Shown here: one piece after another, positions 54,755 to 62,412 of the stretch
Numbering within the stretch: the stretch's first letter is position 1
How the letters are laid out: each line of letters opens with the position of its first letter
From: Polaribacter sp. Hel_I_88
Lineage (GTDB): Bacteria > Bacteroidota > Bacteroidia > Flavobacteriales > Flavobacteriaceae
Assembly (NCBI RefSeq): GCF_000687935.1
Contig: NZ_JHZZ01000001.1
Span: 806,001-870,000 of the forward strand
Length of the DNA stretch: 64,000 bases
Direction of reading: 5' to 3'
Position numbers and translations under genes: made by a program
Notes under the pieces: model-generated
What the model saw: only the letters and a program-made list of their open reading frames with translations
Told to the model about the DNA's origin: nothing
The model's database searches: none

Positions 54755-55657
54755 TTATTTCACAAAATCAGTAATGATTTTATTGATTTCTTCGTTTTTA
54801 GCGGTAGTTTCTAAATCAAAAAGTAATTGATACAATCGCTTGTCCTCTACTTTATTTTTTAATTCTAAATCTTGGTTTTTTGCAAAAACGTTGTCCCAAT
54901 TATTACGAACTAAAGCCCACATTTTCTCATTTTCTTTCCACCAATCTTGTGCGGATTTACATTTAGAATCATCAACTTTAACATAAGTATTTAACCCTTT
55001 TTCTTGTGCTAAAACAAAGTCGGCTTCATTATTTTTTCGGATAACTTTGTCATTATCTTGGTCGTGAATCCAGCCATCTTTGGTAATTTCGTGTCTGTTG
55101 GTTCTAATCGTAACATCGTAATCTTGTCTTTTTGTGTATTCTCGTCTTGGTAAAGGGGCATCTGTTGTGTTTTCCCAATAGCTTTTTCCATCTACGTGAA
55201 CCCAACTTGCAGAACCTTCATAACGTGGACTGTCATCAACTTGAAATACTTTTTGTGTCCATTGTCCTTTTACTTCGCTTTTAGGCTTTTGCACAAATTT
55301 CCATTTATTATTGGCATCAAACATATAAAAGTCCGTATTTTCAAATAACCAATCTTGTCGCCAATGTTTAATAATACTTTGTTCATTAGGTTTGCCAACA
55401 ATCAATAAATGCTGTAAAACAATTTTATTGTCTTTATCCTTTACTAATTCTACCCATTCTAAACCTTTGTCGTGCTTCACTTTTGAGGCTTGATAAGTTG
55501 AATCTTTTGAATAACTAAAAGTCTCTGCAAAGTTAAATCCCACTTCGTAGCAACCACACATCTCTTTTATGGCTTTTCGGTCTTTTTCTTTTTTGTTTTG
55601 TGCATTTGCGCTAAACACACATAACGTAACAAGTACTGTAAATACTACTCTTTTCAT
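54755..55657 (-). CDS. Cassette 14, divergent gene: DUF6607-like exported protein
   Basis: This 300-aa protein has a signal peptide (MKRVVFTVLVTLCVFSANAQ) and the block KEMCGCYEVGFNFAETFSYS (about residues 31-50), which I associate with the DUF6607 family of Bacteroidota. Trp- and aromatic-rich strands follow (KHWRQDWLFENTDFYMFDAN, WTQKVFQVDDSPRYEGSASW), suggesting a lipocalin-like or beta-rich fold. It is transcribed away from the TonB receptor/HmuY/DoxX operon, sharing a 90-bp control region, which suggests common regulation and a role in the same uptake process. Function unknown. Confidence 0.75.
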   Translation of the reverse strand: MKRVVFTVLVTLCVFSANAQNKKEKDRKAIKEMCGCYEVGFNFAETFSYSKDSTYQASKVKHDKGLEWVELVKDKDNKIVLQHLLIVGKPNEQSIIKHWRQDWLFENTDFYMFDANNKWKFVQKPKSEVKGQWTQKVFQVDDSPRYEGSASWVHVDGKSYWENTTDAPLPRREYTKRQDYDVTIRTNRHEITKDGWIHDQDNDKVIRKNNEADFVLAQEKGLNTYVKVDDSKCKSAQDWWKENEKMWALVRNNWDNVFAKNQDLELKNKVEDKRLYQLLFDLETTAKNEEINKIITDFVK

Positions 55658-55690
55658 AATATTGATTGTTTTTAAAATTTTCTTATTTTT

Positions 55691-55723
55691 ATTTAGTATA
55701 AATCTAAATAGTGTTTATATTTG
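55691..55723 (+). promoter_or_regulatory. Candidate operator and promoter of the TonB/HmuY operon
   Basis: ATTTAG TATAAAT CTAAAT (55691-55709) is an inverted repeat and is followed by TATATTTG (55716-55723), a perfect TAnnTTTG -7 box. A palindrome overlapping the -33 region suggests repression, for example by a Fur- or DtxR-like iron regulator; the regulator is inferred. Confidence 0.5.
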
Positions 55724-55746
55724 CAGCAAATATATTATTATTTAGA

Positions 55747-57828
55747 ATGATTACAAATAAAATCTGCTTTTTATTTTTACTTTTTTTTACTATTCAAAGT
55801 CTTGTAGCACAACAAGAAAAAGAGGTCGCAAAAGATTCGACAAAAGTTGAAGCATTGGAAGAAGTTATTATATCTGCAACAAGAACAATAAGACAATTAT
55901 CGTCTTTACCATTACCTGCTCAAATTATTTCAAAAAAAGAGATAAAAGCTGTAAACTCAATTCGATTATCAGATATTTTAAACGAACAAACTGGCTTAAT
56001 AACTGTGCCTGATTTTGGCGGTGGCGAAGGCATTCAATTACAAGGTTTAGACAGTCAATACACACTTATATTAATAGATGGTGTTCCATTAGTTGGAAGA
56101 AGTGCGGGAACTTTAGATTTAAATAGAGTTAGCGTTGGTAACATCAAACAAATTGAAATTATAAAAGGTGCTTCTTCAAGTTTATATGGTAATGAAGCTT
56201 TAGGTGGTGTTATCAATATAATAACCGAAGACCCAAAAAATGGCTTCAACGGAAACGCAAATTATAGAGGTGGTTCTTTCGGAACGCACGATATAATTAC
56301 AAACCTAAATTACAAGAAAAATAAATTTGGTATCAACGCTTTTGTAAATAGATTTAGTAGCGATGGTTACGATTTGGTAGAAAACGATGCTGTAAATACG
56401 GTTGAACCATTTAGCAATTATACTTTAAATAGTAAAATTACTTATGATTTTTCTGAAAACACCAAACTGTTACTTTCAGGTAGATTTTACCATCAAAACC
56501 AAGATAACGTTGCTTCTGAAACTTTAAAAGGCGAGAGTGAAATTAAAGAATGGAATACACTCGCAAAATTAGACCACACATTTAATGAAAAATGGAGCAG
56601 TTATTTAGAATTTTATGCTACGCAATATAAAGCCGAAGAATTTTTAAATGATGAAATAGGCAATTCATTTTCTCGAAGTGATTTTAATCAATTATTTGTA
56701 AGACCAGAATTAAGAACAACGTATCAATTAAATGAAAAGAATGCTTTTATTGGTGGCGTTGGATTAACTCACGAACGCTTAAAGCGAACCGATTTTTTTG
56801 GAGCACCTGTATTTAACTCACCATATATATATGCACAATACGATGGTAATCCAACCGAAAAGATAAACATCATTTTAGGGGCAAGATTTGATGACCATAG
56901 TGAATACCATTCACAATTCAGTCCTAAAGGAGCAATTCGATATAAACTAAATGATAAAATTGTTATAAAAAGTTCAGTAGGCTATGGTTTTAAAACACCA
57001 GATTTTAGGCAATTATATTTCGATTTTACCAATGCCACAGTTGGTTACACAGTTTTAGGTTATAATGCCGTTAGCACTCGTATTCCTCAGTTAGAGGCTG
57101 ATGGACAATTATTGAGTATTGTAGTTCCTGTTAGTGAGTTTAACGACAATTTAAAACCCGAAAGTTCTATTGGCTACAATTTTGGAATAGATGTAAATCC
57201 TATTTCAAACCTTAAATTAAACATCAATCTTTTTAGAAACAATATTGAAAACTTAATTGATACACGAGTTATTGCAAGAAGAACTAACGGACAAAATGTG
57301 TTTAGTTATTTTAATGTAAACAGAGTTTATACACAAGGACTTGAATTTAACGCAAATTATAAACTCAGTGAAAATATAACCATTTTAGGTGGCTATCAAC
57401 TATTATATGCCAAAGATAAAGAAGTGGAACAGGATTTTGAAAACGGAGAAGTATTCGCAAGAATCACACCAAGTTCACCATCGTTTAGACTTCAAAAAGA
57501 CGATTATTTTGGATTATTTAACCGTTCTCGCCATATGGCAAACTTCAAAATATTTTATACCATTCCAAAATGGAATTTAGATATCAATTTAAGAAGCACA
57601 TACAGAAGTAAATTTGGTCTTTTTGACACAAACGGAAATACCTATTTAGATAAATACGATGACTTTGTAAATGGCTACACCATTTGGGATTTTGCAGTAA
57701 ATAAAACTATTTACAAAAGTTACAAAGTAGGTATAGGAATGGATAATATTTTAGGTTTTAACGACCCACAAAACATTAGTAACATAGCAGGAAGAATAAT
57801 ATACGGAACAATAAACATTAATTTTTAA
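55747..57828 (+). CDS. Cassette 14: TonB-dependent receptor (heme/iron type)
   Basis: I choose ATG 55747 (693 aa), which starts the signal peptide MITNKICFLFLLFFTIQSLV; the upstream in-frame region overlaps the -7 box. A TonB box-like LEEVIISATRT (near 40), a plug domain with IQLQGLDSQYTLILIDGVPL (near 100) and KGASSSLYGNEALGGVINI (near 145), and a barrel ending IIYGTININF are all present. There is no carboxypeptidase-like leader. It resembles colicin/heme/siderophore receptors (BtuB/HmuR-like). The next gene is HmuY-like, which strengthens a heme role. It lies in the largest cassette of the array. Confidence 0.88.
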   Translation: MITNKICFLFLLFFTIQSLVAQQEKEVAKDSTKVEALEEVIISATRTIRQLSSLPLPAQIISKKEIKAVNSIRLSDILNEQTGLITVPDFGGGEGIQLQGLDSQYTLILIDGVPLVGRSAGTLDLNRVSVGNIKQIEIIKGASSSLYGNEALGGVINIITEDPKNGFNGNANYRGGSFGTHDIITNLNYKKNKFGINAFVNRFSSDGYDLVENDAVNTVEPFSNYTLNSKITYDFSENTKLLLSGRFYHQNQDNVASETLKGESEIKEWNTLAKLDHTFNEKWSSYLEFYATQYKAEEFLNDEIGNSFSRSDFNQLFVRPELRTTYQLNEKNAFIGGVGLTHERLKRTDFFGAPVFNSPYIYAQYDGNPTEKINIILGARFDDHSEYHSQFSPKGAIRYKLNDKIVIKSSVGYGFKTPDFRQLYFDFTNATVGYTVLGYNAVSTRIPQLEADGQLLSIVVPVSEFNDNLKPESSIGYNFGIDVNPISNLKLNINLFRNNIENLIDTRVIARRTNGQNVFSYFNVNRVYTQGLEFNANYKLSENITILGGYQLLYAKDKEVEQDFENGEVFARITPSSPSFRLQKDDYFGLFNRSRHMANFKIFYTIPKWNLDINLRSTYRSKFGLFDTNGNTYLDKYDDFVNGYTIWDFAVNKTIYKSYKVGIGMDNILGFNDPQNISNIAGRIIYGTININF

Positions 57829-57849
57829 CTATAATAAATACAATTAACA

Positions 57850-58476
57850 ATGAGAACATTTAAAACTTTAACATTAGTTGCCATAGCAATTTTAGGATTT
57901 ACATCGTGTAGTAATGATGAAGATACAACGCCATTATTAGCAGTAGAATCTGAACAAGTGGCTAATTTACACGCACCACAAACAGGAGGACAAGGGCAAC
58001 CTATTGGTGGTGAGTTCACCAAATTTGATTTTTCTACTGGCATAACCACAACAAGCGATACCGAATGGGACATAGCCTTTAGAGGCACTACAATTATTGT
58101 AAATGGTGGCACTTCTCAAGGCACAAATGATGAGCCTGTTCGTAATGGAGAAGCAGCTGCATATATTGCAACAAATACATTTGAGGGTTTAACTACAGTA
58201 GATGTAAATCTTTTAGTTCAAGACTCTGAAACGTCTTTAGCAATACCAACAGGAAGTGATAACGGATGGTATAATTATAATCCTGCAACATTTACCATAA
58301 CACCATTGGCAGGTAAAATATTAGTTTTTAGAACAAGAGATAACAGGTACGCAAAAGTTGAAATTTTAAGTTATTATCAAGATGCCCCTTCAAATCCAGA
58401 CCCATTTACTGATGAAGGTCGTTATTATACTTTCAATTATGTATATCAACCAAACGAAAATGTAACTACTTTTTAG
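57850..58476 (+). CDS. hmuY: Cassette 14: HmuY-family heme-binding lipoprotein
   Basis: This 208-aa lipoprotein has its lipobox at GFTSC (Cys20). The mature protein shows the HmuY-like order: FTKFDFSTGITTTSDTEWDI then AFRGTTIIVNGGTSQG, a middle with GSDNGWYNYNPATFTITPL in part, and LVFRTRDNRYAKVEILSYYQ before the final YTFNYVYQ strand. HmuY-type hemophores take heme and hand it to a TonB receptor (HmuR); here the receptor gene is 21 bp upstream. Heme ligands cannot be assigned from sequence alone. Confidence 0.83.
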   Translation: MRTFKTLTLVAIAILGFTSCSNDEDTTPLLAVESEQVANLHAPQTGGQGQPIGGEFTKFDFSTGITTTSDTEWDIAFRGTTIIVNGGTSQGTNDEPVRNGEAAAYIATNTFEGLTTVDVNLLVQDSETSLAIPTGSDNGWYNYNPATFTITPLAGKILVFRTRDNRYAKVEILSYYQDAPSNPDPFTDEGRYYTFNYVYQPNENVTTF

Positions 58477-58478
58477 TT

Positions 58479-58931
58479 ATGATAAAATCGATTAATATAA
58501 TATTCATAATATTCCGTATATTTTTAGGCGGATTTATGATTTACGGAGGAGTACAAAAATTTGAAAATCAAAATCCAACACCAATAGAAGTAGTTGATAA
58601 AGCCGAAAAGTTTAAATCGCCAGAAAAAGAAAACACTTTACAGAAAATTTTATACATAAGTGGTGCAAAACAAACAGGTTATTTTTGGCAAGTTTTAGGC
58701 ATTTGCGAATTGCTTTTTGGGTTTTTGCTCATATTACAAGGAACAGGATTTATTGGAGCATTATTTTTACTGCCAATAACACTACACATTTTCTTATTTC
58801 ACATATTTTTAGAACCTGAAGAAATAAGCGAACTAATACAAACAGGAGCGTTATTCGGAATTAATATCGCTCTCGTACTAAAAGAACGAGAAAAGTGGAA
58901 ACATTTACTTTGGCTTAAGCCAATATTTTAA
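58479..58931 (+). CDS. Cassette 14: DoxX-like membrane protein
   Basis: This 150-aa protein has about four transmembrane helices (5-22, 65-83, 88-110, 122-137) and the DoxX-like opening FRIFLGGFMIYGGVQKFENQ, where the Gly-rich helix precedes a short loop. It starts two bases after the hmuY stop and is surely co-transcribed. Small DoxX-like proteins commonly end such heme/iron operons in flavobacteria; their biochemical role is unclear. Confidence 0.72.
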   Translation: MIKSINIIFIIFRIFLGGFMIYGGVQKFENQNPTPIEVVDKAEKFKSPEKENTLQKILYISGAKQTGYFWQVLGICELLFGFLLILQGTGFIGALFLLPITLHIFLFHIFLEPEEISELIQTGALFGINIALVLKEREKWKHLLWLKPIF

Positions 58932-59008
58932 AGACAGAATTGTTTTATAGTCATTTGAATTAATCTAAAACAAATGGAATTAATTAAACAAAATGGAACA
59001 AAGCCAGT

Positions 59009-59140
59009 TGCCAACACCGTATATAAAAAATTGCTAGCAAGTGCTTAATTCAAAGGTTATTTCCCTATTTTAAAGGTCTGTTATAAACCGAAAAGTTGCG
59101 TATATTTACACGCAACTTTTCATATACCAACACGTTAGCG
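59009..59140 (+). other. attC-like site 14 (132 bp, divergent type)
   Basis: Core TGCCAAC (59009-59015) to GTTAGCG (59134-59140). Arms GTATATAAAAAATTGC and GCAACTTTTCATATAC. The core pairs with the cassette start at 54545, 4.5 kb away, which defines cassette 14 as one unit. Confidence 0.83.
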
Positions 59141-59181
59141 GTAATGTAAAACCACTCGACATAAAGACCATTAATTAAACA

Positions 59182-60564
59182 ATGAACGATAGCATTTTAA
59201 TAAAGAATACAACCATTGTGAATGAAGGACAATCATTTATTTCAGATGTTCTTTTGTCAGATGGACTGATTCAAAAAATTGGAAATATTGAACCTAAACC
59301 GAACCAAAAAGTAATTGACGGAACAGGAAAACACTTGTTCCCAGGAATCATTGACGGACAAGTGCATTTCAGAGACCCAGGACTCACGCATAAAGGAGAT
59401 TTATATACCGAAAGTAAAGCTGCGATTGCAGGCGGTGTGACTTCCTTTATTGATATGCCAAATACAGTCCCAAATATATTAACTGTAGAGAGCCTAAGAG
59501 AAAAGTTTGAAATCGCTTCCAAAAAGTCTTTAGCGAATTACTCGTTTTTTCTTGGTGTCAACGGAGATAACATTGACGAGGTAACTAAAACCGATACCAG
59601 TCAATTTATTGGTGTTTCTGATGACGGCTTGTACTTTACAAAAAAAGGAAATCTGCTTGCCGACAATCCAGAGACAATGGAAAAACTATTCGCTAACTGC
59701 AAATCCATTATCGCCATTCATTCAGAAAAAGAAGAAATTGTAGAAGAAAACGAAAGGATTTTTAAAGAGAAGTTTGGCGAAAATATACCCGCTAAATACC
59801 ACCCAATCATTAGAAACACTCAAGGATGTTATGAAGCTACTAAGCGAGCTATTGAATTAGCTAAAAAACACAATGCTCGCTTACATATTCTGCACTTGAC
59901 CACAGAAGCCGAAACACACTTGTTTCAAAATGACATTCCATTAACAGAGAAAAAAATAACGACAGAAGTTTCTCTTCACCACCTGTGGTTTTCTGACAAA
60001 GATTATGACCAATTGGGAATGCTGATTAAATGGAATCCTGCCATTAAAACCGAACAAGACAAACAAGGCTTGTTGACCGCTCTACTTGATGACAGAATTG
60101 ATATTGTTACAACAGACCACGCACCACATACATTGGACGAAAAAGAGCAACCTTACTTTCAGTCAATGTCAGGAGCACCAATGGTTCAACATTCTTTGAA
60201 TTGTATGTTGGAATTTTACAAACAAAACCTCATTTCATTAGAGAAAATAGTTGAGAAGATGTGTCATAATCCAGCGATTCTTTACAAGATGACCAAAAGA
60301 GGGTTTATAAGAGAAGGATATTATGCCGACTTGACATTGGTTGACTTGAATAGTAAATGGACAGTAACTAAAGAGACCCTACTCTATAAATGTGGTTGGT
60401 CGCCATTGGAAGGAACGACTTTTCAAACGGAAATCAAACAGACCTTTGTGAACGGAAATTTGGTTTATGATAACGGAATATTTTTCGAGCAAGTAAAAGG
60501 AAAAGAAATAGAATTTGGGATAAGAAATAAAGAAAACACTACCGCTAACATTGGCTATACGTAA
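59182..60564 (+). CDS. pyrC: Cassette 15: dihydroorotase
   Basis: This 460-aa amidohydrolase matches the Bacteroidota dihydroorotase branch: GIIDGQVHFRDPGLTHKGDL (His62, Arg64, Asp65 region), AAIAGGVTSFIDMPNT, HILHLTTEAE, DIVTTDHAPHT with the catalytic Asp, and the C-terminal ADLTLVDLN. It would interconvert carbamoyl-aspartate and dihydroorotate in pyrimidine synthesis. The first metal His of the HxH motif is replaced (QVH), as I know from this branch. The last residues (TTANIGYT) are translated from the cassette's own attC core. A housekeeping enzyme as cassette cargo is unusual; whether another pyrC exists outside the window is unknown. Confidence 0.88.
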   Translation: MNDSILIKNTTIVNEGQSFISDVLLSDGLIQKIGNIEPKPNQKVIDGTGKHLFPGIIDGQVHFRDPGLTHKGDLYTESKAAIAGGVTSFIDMPNTVPNILTVESLREKFEIASKKSLANYSFFLGVNGDNIDEVTKTDTSQFIGVSDDGLYFTKKGNLLADNPETMEKLFANCKSIIAIHSEKEEIVEENERIFKEKFGENIPAKYHPIIRNTQGCYEATKRAIELAKKHNARLHILHLTTEAETHLFQNDIPLTEKKITTEVSLHHLWFSDKDYDQLGMLIKWNPAIKTEQDKQGLLTALLDDRIDIVTTDHAPHTLDEKEQPYFQSMSGAPMVQHSLNCMLEFYKQNLISLEKIVEKMCHNPAILYKMTKRGFIREGYYADLTLVDLNSKWTVTKETLLYKCGWSPLEGTTFQTEIKQTFVNGNLVYDNGIFFEQVKGKEIEFGIRNKENTTANIGYT

Positions 60565-60673
60565 TGCGGGCGAAAGTGCAGATATGAAAGTAATTACATT
60601 AAATAAACTAACTGCTAAACGGAAAGTGAAGTGCCTTGAAATCCCGCACTACGCATAGCCGAGACCGTTATGT
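60543..60673 (+). other. attC-like site 15 (131 bp, divergent type)
   Basis: Core CGCTAAC (60543-60549) to GTTATGT (60667-60673). Arms GGCTATACGTAATGCGGG and CCCGCACTACGCATAGCC pair at 16 of 18 positions on the top strand and all 18 (with two G.T) on the bottom strand. Confidence 0.83.
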
Positions 60674-61147
60674 TTAATTGCTCAGGAAAATCGAATTGCA
60701 GGAAAAATTTGCTGAATATTTTTTAAAGTTTGTTAAGTTCAAACCAAAAAAGGAAAATAAGAACGTGGGAATATTTTAATTTCTGAAAATCTAGTAATAA
60801 TCTAAGAATTAAATTCTTGTTTGAAAATTATCGCAAAAATTTTCTTTGTAAAAAAATCTAAACTAGAGTAAAAATAATTAAAGAATAAGAAAAATACTTG
60901 GGAAATTTTTACTGTTTGAAAATTTAGTAATCATTTAAAACACTAAACTTTTGTTTGAAAATCATGGTTAAAAACTCTTTTCCAAACTCATTTAAAAATG
61001 TTCCAAATAGAATAAATAAAATTGTTTTTTTTTTAATAAAAATCAATAAAATATGAAAAGGAAAATTATAAAAAAGGAAAAAATAAAATGCTAAAAAAAA
61101 AAAGAAAATGGAATTAAAACGTGTCAAACATTGTGTTTCGCAACAAA
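60674..61147. other. Cassette 16: no convincing gene, internal imperfect duplication
   Basis: The 480-bp cassette body holds no supported forward gene. Two diverged direct copies of about 130 bp (about 60764-60893 and 60898-61024) share GTTTGAAAAT, TAGTAAT and (C)TTGTTTGAAAAT blocks and similar order. A reverse frame at 60924-61151 is Phe/Leu-rich, begins inside the attC core and is probably chance. The cassette may carry an RNA, a promoter or a decayed gene. Confidence 0.5.
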
Positions 61148-61283
61148 ACATAACACTGTATAAAAAAAATTGCTACTTTAGTGCTTAAATAAAGGCAATT
61201 GCTTTTTTATCAACTTCTGAATTTCCTTCGGAAATTCCTCGTTGACAAAAAACGCAACTTTCCTTATACGAGAAACGTTGTGT
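61148..61283 (+). other. attC-like site 16 (136 bp, divergent type)
   Basis: Core ACATAAC (61148-61154) to GTTGTGT (61277-61283). Arms GTATAAAAAAAATTGC and GCAACTTTCCTTATAC; loop hairpin GAATTTCC TTC GGAAATTC. Confidence 0.84.
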
Positions 61284-61296
61284 ATAATGCAAAAAA

Positions 61297-62412
61297 ATGA
61301 AGAACATCTTGAATAGAACAGAACAATTTATACTTAAAATAATATCTATTTTTAAACCTAAAATTGACAGATGGATTGTCAAAATATTTATAGGTTCTGG
61401 TCTTACTTTAATTGTATCAGGATTAACTGGATTATCTTGGTATGTTGCAGTCTTACTAAATGTATTAAAAGCAGAATTAAAGAATAATTTAGGAACAGAT
61501 TATGGAATTGGAATTATAGAATGGTCTTCTGTTGTGATTGGTTCAATTTTAACCCTTATTGGCTTAATTATTTACTTTATAAACAAACGTATTGAAAGCA
61601 AGAATAAAGATAAACCTAAATTATTAATTGCAATTTTACATAAATCAATCGATGATTTTTTAGAGCCAAATTTTGTAAATATCAGAAACGGTTATTATAA
61701 GAATTTTGAAACTCACAAAATTGTAATTGACCAAACCAAAACATACAAATCCGGAGAATTAAACTTTCCTGACTATGCTATATTTGAACAACAAAACTTA
61801 CTAACTGAAATAAAAACACTAACAAAGACTAATCCAAATATTGAAATTGCATATTTTGGATTGGCTCACATACCTATGCTTTTTGATATCGGTTCTCAAA
61901 TAGCAGATAAGTTTAAAATAGACTTCTTTGAATACAATCGTAATTCTTATCAATGGGATTATTTAGAAATAGGTCAAAATAAATTACTTATTACTCAAAA
62001 TTCTGAGATAAGAGAAAATGAAAACAAAAATGCAGTTATAAAGATTGAAATAAGCTATCCAATAAACAATGAATTAATAGAAAATGTTATTCCCGACTTT
62101 AAAATATTAAATTCAATATCTCTTGATTCTATAAAATTAGATTCTATAAAAAACATTAGTGAAATTAAAGATATTTCTATAATATTCAGAGAGTCTATAG
62201 ATAAAATATTAATCAATTACCAAGACATAAAACAAATTCATTTATTTTATTCAGGTCCTGTATCGTTAGCAATTAATTTAGGAAGAAAAATAAGTAAAAG
62301 AACTGATCCTAAATTTATTATTTACAACTATATGAATAATACCAATCCTAAATACAAATGGGCAATAAACTTAAATGAAAATGAGTCCTCTAAAAAAATA
62401 ATTCAAAATTAA
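61297..62412 (+). CDS. Cassette 17: CBASS effector with two TM helices and a SAVED domain
   Basis: This 371-aa protein has two transmembrane helices (about 29-56 and 71-96) followed by a cytoplasmic SAVED-type sensor domain. The diagnostic SAVED segment is near the end: IHLFYSGPVSLAINLGRKIS (about 317-336), followed by PKFIIYNYM, which fits the LF-x-A/S-x-P-x-x-LA-x-x-LGR pattern. In CBASS systems, SAVED effectors bind cyclic oligonucleotides; 2TM-SAVED proteins (Cap14 type) then disrupt the inner membrane and kill the infected cell. The stop overlaps the nucleotidyltransferase ATG by one base. It is the first gene of its cassette, 19 bases after the cassette start. Confidence 0.86.
   Translation: MKNILNRTEQFILKIISIFKPKIDRWIVKIFIGSGLTLIVSGLTGLSWYVAVLLNVLKAELKNNLGTDYGIGIIEWSSVVIGSILTLIGLIIYFINKRIESKNKDKPKLLIAILHKSIDDFLEPNFVNIRNGYYKNFETHKIVIDQTKTYKSGELNFPDYAIFEQQNLLTEIKTLTKTNPNIEIAYFGLAHIPMLFDIGSQIADKFKIDFFEYNRNSYQWDYLEIGQNKLLITQNSEIRENENKNAVIKIEISYPINNELIENVIPDFKILNSISLDSIKLDSIKNISEIKDISIIFRESIDKILINYQDIKQIHLFYSGPVSLAINLGRKISKRTDPKFIIYNYMNNTNPKYKWAINLNENESSKKIIQN

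Noticed and set aside
54552..54755. Cassette 14 as two cassettes, with a hidden core near 54600-54750
   Set aside because: I looked for an AAC core complementary to GTTGGCAAC and for attC arms in this stretch and found none; the only match is at 59007-59015.
60924..61151. Reverse 75-codon frame in cassette 16
   Set aside because: It starts inside the attC core, is dominated by Phe/Leu/Ile from poly-A/T DNA, and has no recognisable features.
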